A DNA stretch of 64,000 nt from Hyphomicrobiales bacterium (GTDB lineage Bacteria > Pseudomonadota > Alphaproteobacteria > Rhizobiales > Xanthobacteraceae): the NCBI GenBank assembly GCA_017305715.1, contig JAFKKG010000019.1, positions 62,001 through 126,000 on the forward strand, in the 5' to 3' direction. Shown here in pieces: positions 44,115 to 53,483 of the stretch. Both the position numbers and the translations under genes were made by a program. The notes under the pieces are model-generated. The model had not been told where the DNA came from. It saw only the letters and a program-made list of their open reading frames with translations, and made no database searches. The stretch's first letter is position 1, and each line of letters opens with the position of its first letter.

Positions 44115-44145
44115 TGCAGTATACGCAATCCCACGTATCTGTGCA
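44115..44145. promoter_or_regulatory. Dyad operator candidate upstream of the amide operon
   Basis: TGCA-GT-ATACG (44115-44125) mirrors CGTAT-CTG-TGCA (44134-44145) around an 8-base centre. It lies 63-93 bases upstream of the binding-protein ATG at 44208 and 105 bases from the divergent kinase gene. It is a natural site for the LuxR-type response regulator, but binding is inferred. Confidence 0.5.
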
Positions 44146-44207
44146 GTGCACAAAACTGAGCATCCTTGCCGCACCAATAAGCGCGTTCTCGAACAAATGG
44201 GGTGCTC

Positions 44208-45467
44208 ATGTCAGACGAAATCAAACGGGGCCTGCAGTCTCCGCTTCGACGCAAACTGCTGATGGGAATGGCGGCATTGCCGGCCATTTCGATGCTTTCC
44301 CGCCCGTCTTTCGGCGCCGGTCCCGCAACTTCCGCGGTCAATACCACCGGTCTCGCGGTTACCGATACTGAAGTGACCTGCGGCATCCTGCATTCGGCCA
44401 CCGGCACGATGGCGATTTCGGAAACCGGTTCGATCCAGGCCGAGAAGCTCGCGATCGAGCAGATCAACGCCATGGGCGGCATCCTCGGCCGCAAGATCAA
44501 GTTCATCCAGGAGGACGGCGCCAGCGACTGGCCGACCTTCGCCGAGAAGGCGAAAAAGCTTCTGGTCAACGACAAGGTCGCGGCCATCATGGGCTGCTGG
44601 ACCTCGGCCTCCCGCAAGGCGGTGTTGCCGGTCATGGAGCAGTACAACGGCATGCTCTACTACCCGACCTTCTATGAAGGCCTCGAACAGTCCAAGAACG
44701 TCATCTATACCGGCCAGGAGGCCACCCAGCAGATCCTCGCCGGCCTGAACTGGATCGCCAAGGAGAAGGGCGCAAAATCCTTCTTCTTCATCGGTTCGGA
44801 CTACATCTGGCCGCGCACCTCGAACAAGATCGCGCGCAAGCACGTCGAGAACGTGCTCAAGGGCAAGGTCGTCGGCGAGGAATATTACGCGCTCGGCAGC
44901 ACGCAGTTCAACTCGGTCATCAACAAGATCAAATTGACGAAGCCCGACGTGATCTTCACCGACGTCGTCGGCGGCTCGAACGTCGCGTTTTACAAGCAGC
45001 TCAAGGCGGCCGGTATCGACCTGTCGAAGCAGGCGCTGCTCACGATCTCGGTGACCGAAGACGAAATCGACGGCATCGGCGGCGAGAACATCGCGGGCGC
45101 CTATGCCTGCATGAAATACTTCCAGTCGCTCGACAATCCGAACAACAAGGCGTTCGTGCCCGCCTTCAAGAAGCAGTGGGGCGAAAAGACCGTGATCGGC
45201 GACGTGACGCAGGCCGCCTATCTCGGCCCGTGGCTGTGGAAATTGACGGTCGAGAAGGCCGGCAGCTTCGACATCGACAAGGTCGCCGCGGCCTCTCCCG
45301 GGATCGAATTCAAGGGCGCGCCGGAAGGCTATGTGCGCATCCATGAAAACCATCACCTCTGGTCCAAGACCCGCGTCGGCCGCGCCAAGCTCGATGGCCA
45401 GTTCGAACTGATCTACGAGACCGCCGATCTGGTCGAGCCGGATCCGTTCCCCAAGGGTTACCAGTAA
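44208..45467 (+). CDS. urtA: Urt/FmdD-like amide or urea ABC transporter binding protein
   Basis: A 419-residue periplasmic binding protein of the UrtA/FmdD group. A twin-arginine-like leader (R14-R15 in SPLRRKLLMGMAALP) points to Tat or lipoprotein-free Sec export. The mature part has GILHSATGTMAISETG and MGCWTSASRKAVLPV, and TFYEGLEQSKNVIYTGQE, all typical of urea/short-chain amide binding proteins. It starts the operon that runs through permeases, two ATPases, formamidase, FmdB and amidase. The ATG at 44208 is preferred over a GTG two codons upstream. A strong hairpin after the gene may keep its transcript more abundant than the permease part. Confidence 0.93.
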   Translation: MSDEIKRGLQSPLRRKLLMGMAALPAISMLSRPSFGAGPATSAVNTTGLAVTDTEVTCGILHSATGTMAISETGSIQAEKLAIEQINAMGGILGRKIKFIQEDGASDWPTFAEKAKKLLVNDKVAAIMGCWTSASRKAVLPVMEQYNGMLYYPTFYEGLEQSKNVIYTGQEATQQILAGLNWIAKEKGAKSFFFIGSDYIWPRTSNKIARKHVENVLKGKVVGEEYYALGSTQFNSVINKIKLTKPDVIFTDVVGGSNVAFYKQLKAAGIDLSKQALLTISVTEDEIDGIGGENIAGAYACMKYFQSLDNPNNKAFVPAFKKQWGEKTVIGDVTQAAYLGPWLWKLTVEKAGSFDIDKVAAASPGIEFKGAPEGYVRIHENHHLWSKTRVGRAKLDGQFELIYETADLVEPDPFPKGYQ

Positions 45468-45541
45468 GCGCGCGAATTTTCTGCGCTTTCCCTCAAGAAA
45501 AAACCGCTCCCTGGCGTGGACCGTCAATCCGCGCTCACCAC

Positions 45542-45571
45542 CCCGCGTCGCGAGCGTGCTTGCGACGCGGG
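45542..45571. terminator. Intra-operon hairpin after the binding-protein gene
   Basis: CCCGCGTCGC (45542-45551) pairs perfectly with GCGACGCGGG (45562-45571). It lies in the 142-base gap between the binding-protein and permease genes. Such hairpins usually act as partial terminators or mRNA stabilisers that raise binding-protein levels. Confidence 0.6.
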
Positions 45572-45609
45572 ACTTCCCCAAAGCGACGATATAAGGCGGA
45601 GAAACATCG

Positions 45610-46536
45610 ATGTTCGGCGACTACTCGCTTGGCGATCTCGGCTCCATCTTCGTAATGCAGGGTTTTGCGGGCCTGATCCTGTTCTCCGTCTACGTGCTGA
45701 TGGCGCTGGGCCTTGCGATCATCTTCGGCCAGATGGGCGTCATCAACATGGCGCATGGCGAGTTCATGATCCTCGGCGCCTACGTCACCTGGATGACATC
45801 GAACCTGTTCCAGACCTACCTGCCTGGTCTGTTCGCCGGCTACTTCTTTCTTGCGATGATCCTGGCGTTCCTCGCCTCCGGAGCGCTTGGAATGCTGGTC
45901 GAGTGGGGGCTGATAAGACATCTCTACAAGCGTCCGCTGGATACGCTGCTCGCCACCTGGGGTTTGAGTCTCATTCTGCAACAAGCCTATCGGTCGATTT
46001 TCGGCGCCCGTGAAGTCGGTGTCGAACTGCCGCCATGGATGCTGGGCTCGCTCAAGGTCACCGACAGCATCGAAGTTCCGATCAACGGCGTCTTCGTGAT
46101 GTGCCTGACGGTGCTGATCACCATCGTGGTGGCCTACGTCATGTACAAATCGCGCTGGGGCCGCCAGGTCCGCGCGGTGGTGCAGAACCGCATCATGGCC
46201 GGCGCCGTCGGCATCAACACCGAGAAGGTCGATCGTTACACCTTCGGCCTCGGCTGCGGCATCGCCGGCATCGCCGGTAGCGCCTTCACCATGATCGGCT
46301 CGACCGGTCCGACCTCCGGCCAACTCTACATCGTCGACACCTTCTTGGTCGTGGTGTTCGGCGGCGCAGCCAGCCTGCTTGGCACCATCGCCTCCGCCTT
46401 CTCGATTTCGCAGACGCAGTCGACGCTGGAGTTCTTCATGTCGGGCTCCATGGCCAAGGTGCTCACGCTGCTCGCGGTGGTCGGAATTCTGATGCTGCGC
46501 CCGCAGGGTCTGTTCGCCCTCAAGGTTCGCAAATGA
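45610..46536 (+). CDS. urtB: Urt-like ABC transporter permease UrtB
   Basis: A 308-residue LivH/UrtB-type permease with about eight membrane helices. It has YVLMALGLAIIFGQMGVINMAHGEFM near the start (the family's periplasmic loop and first helices), RHLYKRPLDTLLATWGLSLILQQ, and the coupling helix GRQVRAVVQNRIMAGAVGIN. It forms the amide/urea channel with the next permease. A 142-base gap with a hairpin separates it from the binding-protein gene; the next gene starts 18 bases after its stop. Confidence 0.93.
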   Translation: MFGDYSLGDLGSIFVMQGFAGLILFSVYVLMALGLAIIFGQMGVINMAHGEFMILGAYVTWMTSNLFQTYLPGLFAGYFFLAMILAFLASGALGMLVEWGLIRHLYKRPLDTLLATWGLSLILQQAYRSIFGAREVGVELPPWMLGSLKVTDSIEVPINGVFVMCLTVLITIVVAYVMYKSRWGRQVRAVVQNRIMAGAVGINTEKVDRYTFGLGCGIAGIAGSAFTMIGSTGPTSGQLYIVDTFLVVVFGGAASLLGTIASAFSISQTQSTLEFFMSGSMAKVLTLLAVVGILMLRPQGLFALKVRK

Positions 46537-46554
46537 GCAAGAGGGGCTGATTCA

Positions 46555-47700
46555 ATGACTAACGCGCGCTTCGCCACCCGATCCGAGCTTATCGGCATCC
46601 TGGTGCTCGCTGTATTCCTGGTGGTGATCCTGCCGCTCTGCCTCGATGTATTCCGGCTCAATCTCGTCGCGAAATATCTCACCTATGCCTTCGTCGCGCT
46701 CGGGCTGGTGATCTGCTGGGGCTATGGCGGCATTTTGAGCCTCGGGCAGGGCGTGTTCTTCGGCCTCGGCGGCTATTGCATGGCGATGTTCCTCAAGCTG
46801 GAGGCTTCCAGTGTCGAGAACACCAAGATCCAGTCGACGCCGGGCATTCCGGATTTCATGGACTGGAACCAGATCACCGCATTGCCAATGTTCTGGAAGC
46901 CGTTTCACAGCCTCACCCTGACCATCATCGCGGTGATCCTGGTGCCCGGCATTTTCGCCCTGATCATCGGCGCCGCGATGTTCAAGCGCCGCGTCGGCGG
47001 CACTTATTTCGCGATCATCACCCAGGCCGTCGCCGCGATTCTGACCATCCTGATCGTCGGCCAGCAGGGCTATACCGGCGGCATCAACGGGATGACGGAT
47101 TTGCGCACGCTGAAGGGCTGGGACATCAGGCCCGACCACGCCAAGATCGTGCTGTATTTCTTCGAGGTCGCGTGCCTGTTCGGCTGCATCTTCATCGCCC
47201 AGTTCATCCGCCACTCCAAGCTCGGGCGCATCCTGGTCGCGATGCGTGACAAGGAGGACCGTGTCCGCTTCTCCGGCTACAGCGTCGCCAATTTCAAGAT
47301 CTTTGCGTTCTGTGTCGCCGCGGTGTTCGCCGCGATCGGCGGCGCCATGTTCGCGCTCAATGTCGGCTTCATGTCGCCGTCCTTTGTTGGTATCGTGCCG
47401 TCGATCGAGATGGTGATCTATACCGCGGTGGGCGGCCGGCTCTCGATCCTGGGCGCGGTGTACGGCACCTTGCTGGTCAACTTCGCCAAAACCAGCCTGT
47501 CGGAATCCTTTCCGGAGTTGTGGCTGTTCGGGCTTGGCGGATTGTTCATCGCCGTCGTCCTCGCTTTCCCCAATGGCCTCGCCGGCATCTGGCAGGATCA
47601 CGTCCAGCCGCGGATCGACCGGTTGCTCAGCTCACGCAAGCCGAAACCCGCCGCAGGCTGGACCGACAATTCGGTCGCCGACGGCGCCCCGGCGGAATGA
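46555..47700 (+). CDS. urtC: Urt-like ABC transporter permease UrtC
   Basis: A 381-residue LivM/UrtC-type permease. It has the GYGGILSLGQGVFFGLGGYCMAMFL segment typical of UrtC, a long periplasmic insertion (about 80-115), the coupling helix GRILVAMRDKEDRVRFSGYSV and a final VGGRLSILGAVYGTLLVNFAKT region. It works with UrtB in the same transporter. A short charged C-terminal tail ends 10 bases before the ATPase gene. Confidence 0.94.
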   Translation: MTNARFATRSELIGILVLAVFLVVILPLCLDVFRLNLVAKYLTYAFVALGLVICWGYGGILSLGQGVFFGLGGYCMAMFLKLEASSVENTKIQSTPGIPDFMDWNQITALPMFWKPFHSLTLTIIAVILVPGIFALIIGAAMFKRRVGGTYFAIITQAVAAILTILIVGQQGYTGGINGMTDLRTLKGWDIRPDHAKIVLYFFEVACLFGCIFIAQFIRHSKLGRILVAMRDKEDRVRFSGYSVANFKIFAFCVAAVFAAIGGAMFALNVGFMSPSFVGIVPSIEMVIYTAVGGRLSILGAVYGTLLVNFAKTSLSESFPELWLFGLGGLFIAVVLAFPNGLAGIWQDHVQPRIDRLLSSRKPKPAAGWTDNSVADGAPAE

Positions 47701-47710
47701 GGAGGTCAAC

Positions 47711-48466
<756 letters not shown>

Positions 48467-48477
48467 GGAGCGCGTCG

Positions 48478-49167
48478 ATGCTGGCTATTTCTGATCTCCA
48501 CGTCGCCTACGGCCAAAGCGAAGTATTGCACGGCCTCAACATATCGGTCGCGCCCAACGAGATCGTCGCGATCATGGGCCGTAACGGCATGGGCAAGACC
48601 ACGCTGATGAAATCGCTGATGGGCATTGTGCCGGCGAAGAGCGGGTCAGTGACGATGGAAGGCGCCGAGCTCGGAAAGCTGCACAGCTATGAGCGCGTCG
48701 CCAGGGGCCTCGCTTACGTGCCGCAGGGCCGCATGATCTTCTCCACCATGACGGTGAAGGAGAACATCGAGACCGGCCTGGTCGTGTCCGGCGAGAAGGA
48801 TGTTCCGGGTAGCATCTACGAGCTGTTTCCGGTGCTGCTGGAGATGAAGAACCGCCGCGGCGGCAATCTGTCCGGCGGTCAGCAGCAGCAGCTTGCGATT
48901 GCGCGTGCGCTTGCCACCAAGCCGAAAGTGCTGCTGCTGGACGAGCCGACCGAGGGTATCCAGCCCTCGATCATCAAGGACATGGCGCGCACCCTGAAAC
49001 GGATTCGCGACGAGCGCGGCCTGTCGATCGTGGTCTCCGAACAGGTTTTGAGCTTTGCGCTCGATGTCGCCGACCGCGTGCTGGTCATCGAGAACGGCGA
49101 GATCGTCCGTGACGATCCGCGCGACGGCGTCGATGCCGCCCAGATCTCGAAATACCTGTCCGTCTGA
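48478..49167 (+). CDS. urtE: Urt-like ABC transporter ATP-binding protein UrtE
   Basis: A 229-residue ATPase of the UrtE type. Walker A GRNGMGKTTLMKSLMG, PQGRMIFSTMTVKENIETGL, the signature NLSGGQQQQLAIARAL, Walker B VLLLDEPTEGIQPS and the final VSEQ loop are typical UrtE features. It completes the five-gene importer. Formamidase follows 32 bases downstream, which ties the transporter to amide hydrolysis rather than urea alone. Confidence 0.94.
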   Translation: MLAISDLHVAYGQSEVLHGLNISVAPNEIVAIMGRNGMGKTTLMKSLMGIVPAKSGSVTMEGAELGKLHSYERVARGLAYVPQGRMIFSTMTVKENIETGLVVSGEKDVPGSIYELFPVLLEMKNRRGGNLSGGQQQQLAIARALATKPKVLLLDEPTEGIQPSIIKDMARTLKRIRDERGLSIVVSEQVLSFALDVADRVLVIENGEIVRDDPRDGVDAAQISKYLSV

Positions 49168-49199
49168 ATCGTAAACGCTTGTAAAAAGGGGAGCTTGCA

Positions 49200-50429
49200 A
49201 TGCCAGATACACTGATCAAGGTTGATCTTACGAAATCGGCCTACGAAAACGACAAGATTCACAACCGCTGGCACCCCGAAATCCCGATCGTGGAGTGGGT
49301 CAGCCCGGGCGACGACTTCATCATCGAAACCGTCGACTGGACCGGCGGCTTCATCAAGAACAATGATTCCGCCGACGACGTGCGCGATATCGATCTGTCG
49401 ATCGTCCACTTCCTGTCCGGCCCGATTGGCGTCAAGGGCGCCGAGCCCGGCGATTTGCTGGTGGTTGATCTGCTCGATGTCGGTCCGCTCAAGGAAAGCC
49501 TGTGGGGATTCAACGGCTTCTTCTCCAAGAAGAACGGCGGCGGCTTCCTGACCGATCACTTCCCGCTGGCCCAGAAGTCGATCTGGGACATCAAGGGCCT
49601 CTACACCTCGTCGCGCCATATTCCCGGTGTGAACTTTGCGGGGCTGATCCACCCCGGCTTGATCGGCTGTCTGCCCGATCCAAAAATGCTGGCGACCTGG
49701 AATGCGCGCGAAGCCGAGTTGATCGCGACCAACCCGACCCGCGTTCCCGGATTGGCCAACCCGCCCTTTGCGCCGACCACGCATGCCGGTCAGGCCAAGG
49801 GCGATACCAAGGCCAAGATCGCCGCCGAGGGCGCCCGCACCGTGCCGCCGCGCGAACATGGCGGCAATTGCGATATCAAGGATTTGTCGCGCGGCTCGAA
49901 AATCTACTTTCCGGTCTATGTGCCCGGCGGCGGGCTCTCGATGGGCGACCTGCATTTCAGCCAGGGCGACGGCGAGATCACCTTCTGCGGCGCGATCGAG
50001 ATGGCCGGCTGGCTGCACATCAAGGTCGATGTCATCAAGGACGGCGTCGCCAAATACGGCATCAAGAACCCCGTGTTCAAGCCGTCACCGATCACGCCGA
50101 ACTACAAGGATTATCTGATCTTCGAAGGCATCTCGGTCGACGAGGCCGGCAAGCAGCATTACCTCGACGTGCACATCGCTTATCGCCAGGCCTGCCTGAA
50201 CGCGATCGAGTATCTGAAGAAGTTCGGTTACTCCGGCGCGCAGGCCTATTCGATCCTGGGCACGGCGCCGTGTCAGGGCCACATCTCCGGCGTGGTCGAC
50301 GTACCGAACGCCTGCGCCACGCTGTGGCTGCCGACGGAGATTTTTGACTTCGATATCATGCCGTCGTCGGCGGGACCGATCAAACACATCAAGGGCGACA
50401 TCCAGATGCCGCTGTCACCGGACAAGTAA
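49200..50429 (+). CDS. fmdA: Formamidase FmdA
   Basis: A 409-residue formamidase/acetamidase-family enzyme (FmdA, as in Methylophilus methylotrophus) that hydrolyses formamide and related short amides to acid and ammonia. Family segments seen are NRWHPEIPIVEWVSPGD near the start, HPGLIGCLPDP, REHGGNCDIKDLSRGS (a likely zinc/active-site region) and PVYVPGGGLSMGDLHFSQGDGEI. The C-terminal part contains SVDEAGKQHYLDVHIAYRQA. It has no signal peptide and acts in the cytoplasm on amides brought in by the Urt-like importer. A long perfect hairpin follows the stop. Confidence 0.95.
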   Translation: MPDTLIKVDLTKSAYENDKIHNRWHPEIPIVEWVSPGDDFIIETVDWTGGFIKNNDSADDVRDIDLSIVHFLSGPIGVKGAEPGDLLVVDLLDVGPLKESLWGFNGFFSKKNGGGFLTDHFPLAQKSIWDIKGLYTSSRHIPGVNFAGLIHPGLIGCLPDPKMLATWNAREAELIATNPTRVPGLANPPFAPTTHAGQAKGDTKAKIAAEGARTVPPREHGGNCDIKDLSRGSKIYFPVYVPGGGLSMGDLHFSQGDGEITFCGAIEMAGWLHIKVDVIKDGVAKYGIKNPVFKPSPITPNYKDYLIFEGISVDEAGKQHYLDVHIAYRQACLNAIEYLKKFGYSGAQAYSILGTAPCQGHISGVVDVPNACATLWLPTEIFDFDIMPSSAGPIKHIKGDIQMPLSPDK

Positions 50430-50443
50430 TCGCTGCGCGACGC

Positions 50444-50478
50444 GATGCAGGACGGCGGTGTATTGGCCGTCCTGCATC
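50444..50478. terminator. Long perfect hairpin between fmdA and fmdB
   Basis: GATGCAGGACGGC (50444-50456) pairs perfectly over 13 bases with GCCGTCCTGCATC (50466-50478) around a 9-base loop. There is no T-run. It ends 38 bases before the fmdB start, so it may be a partial terminator, an mRNA processing site or a stabiliser that separates fmdA from fmdB/amiE expression. Confidence 0.6.
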
Positions 50479-50516
50479 CGCCGCGCACCGCAACCAGTCA
50501 GCGCAAGGATAGTGCA

Positions 50517-50858
50517 ATGCCGGTCTATGAATATCTCTGCAACGAGTGCGGCCCGTTCACCGACATGCGGCCGATGGCGGAATGCGATGCGCCGCAGGAC
50601 TGCCCGGACTGCGAAACGGAATCGCCTCGGGTGATCCTGACTGCGCCGGCGTTCTTCTGCATGCCGTCCGACAAGCGCAAGGCCCACGCCACCAACGAGC
50701 GCAGCACCAACGCGCCAAAGACCCTCGATCAATACAAGGCCTCGCACGGCCCCGGCTGCGGCTGCTGTTCGAGCAAGAAGCCCGCGCGGCTGATGACCAA
50801 AACCAGGGGCGGGGCCAAGAGTTTCCCGACCGCGCGGCCGTGGATGATCAGCCACTGA
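50517..50858 (+). CDS. fmdB: FmdB-type zinc ribbon protein
   Basis: A 113-residue FmdB/CxxC_CxxC_SSSS-family protein. The N-terminal zinc ribbon has C8-x2-C11 and C29-x2-C32 after the family start MPVYEYLC. The C-terminal half is Lys/Ser-rich with CGCC near residue 80, a second possible metal site. FmdB was first described as a putative regulatory protein linked to formamidase; its exact role is not known. It lies between fmdA and amiE on the same strand. Confidence 0.92.
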   Translation: MPVYEYLCNECGPFTDMRPMAECDAPQDCPDCETESPRVILTAPAFFCMPSDKRKAHATNERSTNAPKTLDQYKASHGPGCGCCSSKKPARLMTKTRGGAKSFPTARPWMISH

Positions 50859-50902
50859 GGCTCCGACGGCAGAATTGAACCAGAACAGGAGAGGCGGACC
50901 CC

Positions 50903-51943
50903 ATGCTTCACGGCGACATTTCCTCGAGCAACGACACGGTCGGCGTAGCCGTCGTCAATTACAAAATGCCGCGCCTGCACACCAGGGCCGAGGTGCTCGA
51001 CAACGCCCGCAAGATCGCCGACATGGTGGTCGGCATGAAGCTGGGCTTGCCGGGCATGGATCTCGTGATCTTCCCGGAATATTCCACCCACGGCATCATG
51101 TACGACTCCAAGGAAATGTACGAAACCGCTTCGCAGGTGCCGGGCGAGGAAACCGCGATCTTTGCTGACGCCTGCCGCAAGGCGAAAGTGTGGGGCGTGT
51201 TCTCGCTCACCGGCGAGCGTCACGAGGAGCATCCGCACAAGGCCCCCTACAACACCCTGATCCTGATGAACGACAAGGGCGAGATCGTGCAGAAGTACCG
51301 CAAGATCATGCCGTGGGTGCCGATCGAGGGCTGGTATCCCGGCAACTGCACGTATGTCTCGGACGGCCCGAAGGGGATGAAGGTCAGCCTCATCATCTGC
51401 GACGACGGCAATTTCCCGGAGATCTGGCGCGACTGCGCCATGAAGGGCGCCGAGCTGATCGTGCGCTGCCAGGGCTACATGTACCCGGCCAAGGAACAGC
51501 AGGTGCTGATTTCCAAGGCGATGGCCTGGGCCAACAATGTCTATGTCGCGGTCGCCAACGCCGCGGGCTTTGACGGCGTCTATTCCTATTTCGGCCACTC
51601 CGCGATCATCGGCTTCGACGGCCGCACCCTGGGCGAGACCGGCGAGGAGGAATACGGCATCCAGTATGCGGCGCTATCGAAGAACCTGATCCGCGATGCC
51701 CGTCGCACCAACCAGTCGCAGAACCATCTCTACAAGCTGGTGCATCGCGGCTACACCGGCATGATCAATTCCGGCGAAAGTGCCAAGGGCCTCGCCGCCT
51801 GCCCCTACGACTTCTATTCGAAGTGGATCGCCGATCCCGAGGGGACGCGGGAAATGGTCGAGGCGATGACCCGCTCCACCGCGGGAACCGACGAATGTCC
51901 GATCGACGGCATTCCAAACGAAAAGTCTGCGACGAATTACTAG
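50903..51943 (+). CDS. amiE: Aliphatic amidase AmiE
   Basis: A 346-residue nitrilase-superfamily aliphatic amidase that hydrolyses short aliphatic amides (acetamide, propionamide) to acids and ammonia. The catalytic triad falls at E59 (FPEYST), K134 (KYRKIMPW) and C166 ([12 protein letters not shown]), exactly the numbers known for Pseudomonas aeruginosa AmiE, and the length (346) also matches. With FmdA it widens the amide range of the locus. It is the last gene of the operon. Its stop TAG is also the first three bases of the intergenic repeat that follows. Confidence 0.96.
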   Translation: MLHGDISSSNDTVGVAVVNYKMPRLHTRAEVLDNARKIADMVVGMKLGLPGMDLVIFPEYSTHGIMYDSKEMYETASQVPGEETAIFADACRKAKVWGVFSLTGERHEEHPHKAPYNTLILMNDKGEIVQKYRKIMPWVPIEGWYPGNCTYVSDGPKGMKVSLIICDDGNFPEIWRDCAMKGAELIVRCQGYMYPAKEQQVLISKAMAWANNVYVAVANAAGFDGVYSYFGHSAIIGFDGRTLGETGEEEYGIQYAALSKNLIRDARRTNQSQNHLYKLVHRGYTGMINSGESAKGLAACPYDFYSKWIADPEGTREMVEAMTRSTAGTDECPIDGIPNEKSATNY

Positions 51944-52045
51944 AGCGTTTTCGAGCGAAATGGCTTCCGGTTCGCGTCAACAAAACGCGTCAAATCAAGA
52001 ATCCAGAGCCCGGTTCCGATTCCATCGGAACGGAAAGGGGTCTAG
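51941..52045 (+). repeat. Bradyrhizobium-type intergenic repeat element
   Basis: This segment runs from TAGAGCGTTTTCGAGCG to GGTCTAG and carries a perfect hairpin GTTCCGAT-TCC-ATCGGAAC at 52013-52031. From memory, near-identical elements of about 100 bases occur between genes in many Bradyrhizobium genomes. Here it follows amiE and includes its stop codon. The hairpin may also end transcription. Copy number was not checked. Confidence 0.65.
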
Positions 52046-52180
52046 TCCAGCGCGCAGAACGACAACTGGGGAAACGCGAGCCGGTTTCTGAGCGAAAGCC
52101 TGCGCCGGGTGGCATCACCCTCTACGCGCCGCATCATTGCGGTACATCGCGCGGCACGGGCGTGTGAGCGCCGTTTTGCC

Positions 52181-52408
52181 TTAGCGGGGCATCTCAGTTC
52201 CTCCCTGACGCCACACGCGCCAGTGTGTCGGATGAATCAACACGGGCTGGTCGGCCCAGACATTGAACCACACGGCCTCGCGCTTTCGGCAGGGAAATGC
52301 CCAGGGGCGCACGCCCCCCTTGTCGGTCACGCCGAGCTGGAGATCGCAATCCTCCGGTGCGATGGATATGGGGAGCCACGGATGGGGCGAAGGACGAGTC
52401 TCGGACAT
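52181..52408 (-). CDS. Small conserved hypothetical protein
   Basis: A 75-residue protein with no recognised domain. It has a Trp/Pro-rich pattern: WLPISIAPEDCDLQLGVTD near the start and VLIHPTHWRVWR near the end. This resembles small hypothetical proteins I associate with Bradyrhizobium. It begins 36 bases downstream of a perfect FixK-type box (52444-52457), so it is probably induced at low oxygen. No function can be given. The region between it and amiE holds the intergenic repeat. Confidence 0.7.
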   Translation of the reverse strand: MSETRPSPHPWLPISIAPEDCDLQLGVTDKGGVRPWAFPCRKREAVWFNVWADQPVLIHPTHWRVWRQGGTEMPR

Positions 52409-52443
52409 GGGACCGGGATGTAAGACCGGTGGCTAAAGGCGTA

Positions 52444-52457
52444 TTGATCTCGGTCAA
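52444..52457. promoter_or_regulatory. FixK/FNR-type box
   Basis: TTGA-TCTCGG-TCAA is a perfect TTGA-N6-TCAA dyad. Its edge lies 36 bases upstream of the small gene that starts at 52408 (minus), close to the position typical of FNR/FixK-activated promoters. Confidence 0.75.
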
Positions 52458-52522
52458 TTTTCGTCCAGCGCCACCACGAAGAATGAGCCCCGCGCATGTC
52501 CGGCAACGGTCACCGCAATGGC

Positions 52523-53179
52523 CTAACGGCTGCCGCTCACGAACAGCCATACCGCCACAACGAGAAGGATGACGGCAAAGGCATTGCCGGCCATTTCACG
52601 GCGTTGGGGAGTGGCAAGGAAGGACTGAAACGTGCCCGCCAGCAGCACGACCAGCCCATGCACGAGAGTGGCGATGGCGACATAGATGGAAACCAGGATC
52701 GCCAGCTCGTGCAACGACGGCGAGGGACCGTTGATGAATTCCGGCACGACGGCAATATAGAACAGCGCGGCCTTTGGGTTGAGCAGGTTGGTGATGAAGC
52801 CACGGCGGAATTGTACGAAGAGGGATTGACTGCCTGACGCGGTTTGAACCGGTCGGCGGGCATCTTTCCAGCTGTCATAGGCTAGCCAGCAAAGGTAAAT
52901 CGCGCCAGCCCAGCGCAGGGTTTCGTAGGCCACATGATTGTCAAGGATCAGTGATCCCGCACCAAGCCCGGCTGCAACGCCAAGCAGCGCCAGTCCCAGC
53001 CCGATGCCAAGGACGGCGGAGAACCCGGCGAGGCGACCGCGGCTTGCGCCGAGTACGGCGAGATAAGCTATATTGGGTCCCGGCGTCATTTCGATGATGA
53101 GGGAGGTCAGGACGAATGCGATGAGAGGTGATTGAAATGTCGCGGCATAGCCGGCCGCAAGTTCCAGGAAACGGTCCAT
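52523..53179 (-). CDS. LysE/RhtB-family amino acid exporter
   Basis: A 218-residue inner-membrane protein of the LysE/RhtB family with about six helices. The family motif EMTPGPNIAYLAVLGASRGRLAGF follows the first helix, and RRGFITNLLNPKAALFY is the second conserved segment. Such proteins export amino acids or homoserine lactones. It lies between two low-oxygen-type genes, but no FixK box precedes it. The exported compound is unknown. Confidence 0.92.
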   Translation of the reverse strand: MDRFLELAAGYAATFQSPLIAFVLTSLIIEMTPGPNIAYLAVLGASRGRLAGFSAVLGIGLGLALLGVAAGLGAGSLILDNHVAYETLRWAGAIYLCWLAYDSWKDARRPVQTASGSQSLFVQFRRGFITNLLNPKAALFYIAVVPEFINGPSPSLHELAILVSIYVAIATLVHGLVVLLAGTFQSFLATPQRREMAGNAFAVILLVVAVWLFVSGSR

Positions 53180-53194
53180 GTCATGGCGTGCCCG

Positions 53195-53452
53195 TCAGGA
53201 GGCGCGGCTCCAGGTGTGCTTGCACGGAGCGGAAGATCGCTTCGACGTGTGTTCGAACTCATGATGGCCGCTCACATGCACCACCTCGATGCAATCGGCG
53301 CCGAGACGTTGATTGTCGACCAGCCGTTCAGCCAGCACCATCGCCTGCGAGGGGCCGTCCGATTGGACATCGACCTGGCGCTGCAGACACTTGAAGCTGT
53401 GGCCGTCCGAGTTCAGCAGGTCCTTGTAAAAGGAGACGCGATAGTTGTTCAT
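53195..53452 (-). CDS. Small hypothetical protein downstream of fixK
   Basis: An 85-residue protein of unknown function starting MNNYRVSFYKDLLNSDGHSF. The stretch QAMVLAERLVDNQRLGADCIEV resembles a short helical, possibly stress-related domain. It starts 31 bases after the fixK stop on the same strand, so it is probably co-transcribed with it. The ATG at 53452 is chosen; a longer frame runs into fixK and is not needed. Confidence 0.7.
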   Translation of the reverse strand: MNNYRVSFYKDLLNSDGHSFKCLQRQVDVQSDGPSQAMVLAERLVDNQRLGADCIEVVHVSGHHEFEHTSKRSSAPCKHTWSRAS

Positions 53453-53483
53453 TGTCGACTCCGTCCGTGCGCGTTGGTCTGCC

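Noticed and set aside
44211..45581. Minus-strand frame of 456 codons opposite the Urt-like binding protein gene
   Set aside because: The plus strand has a leader, family motifs and operon context; the opposite frame is a codon-bias shadow.
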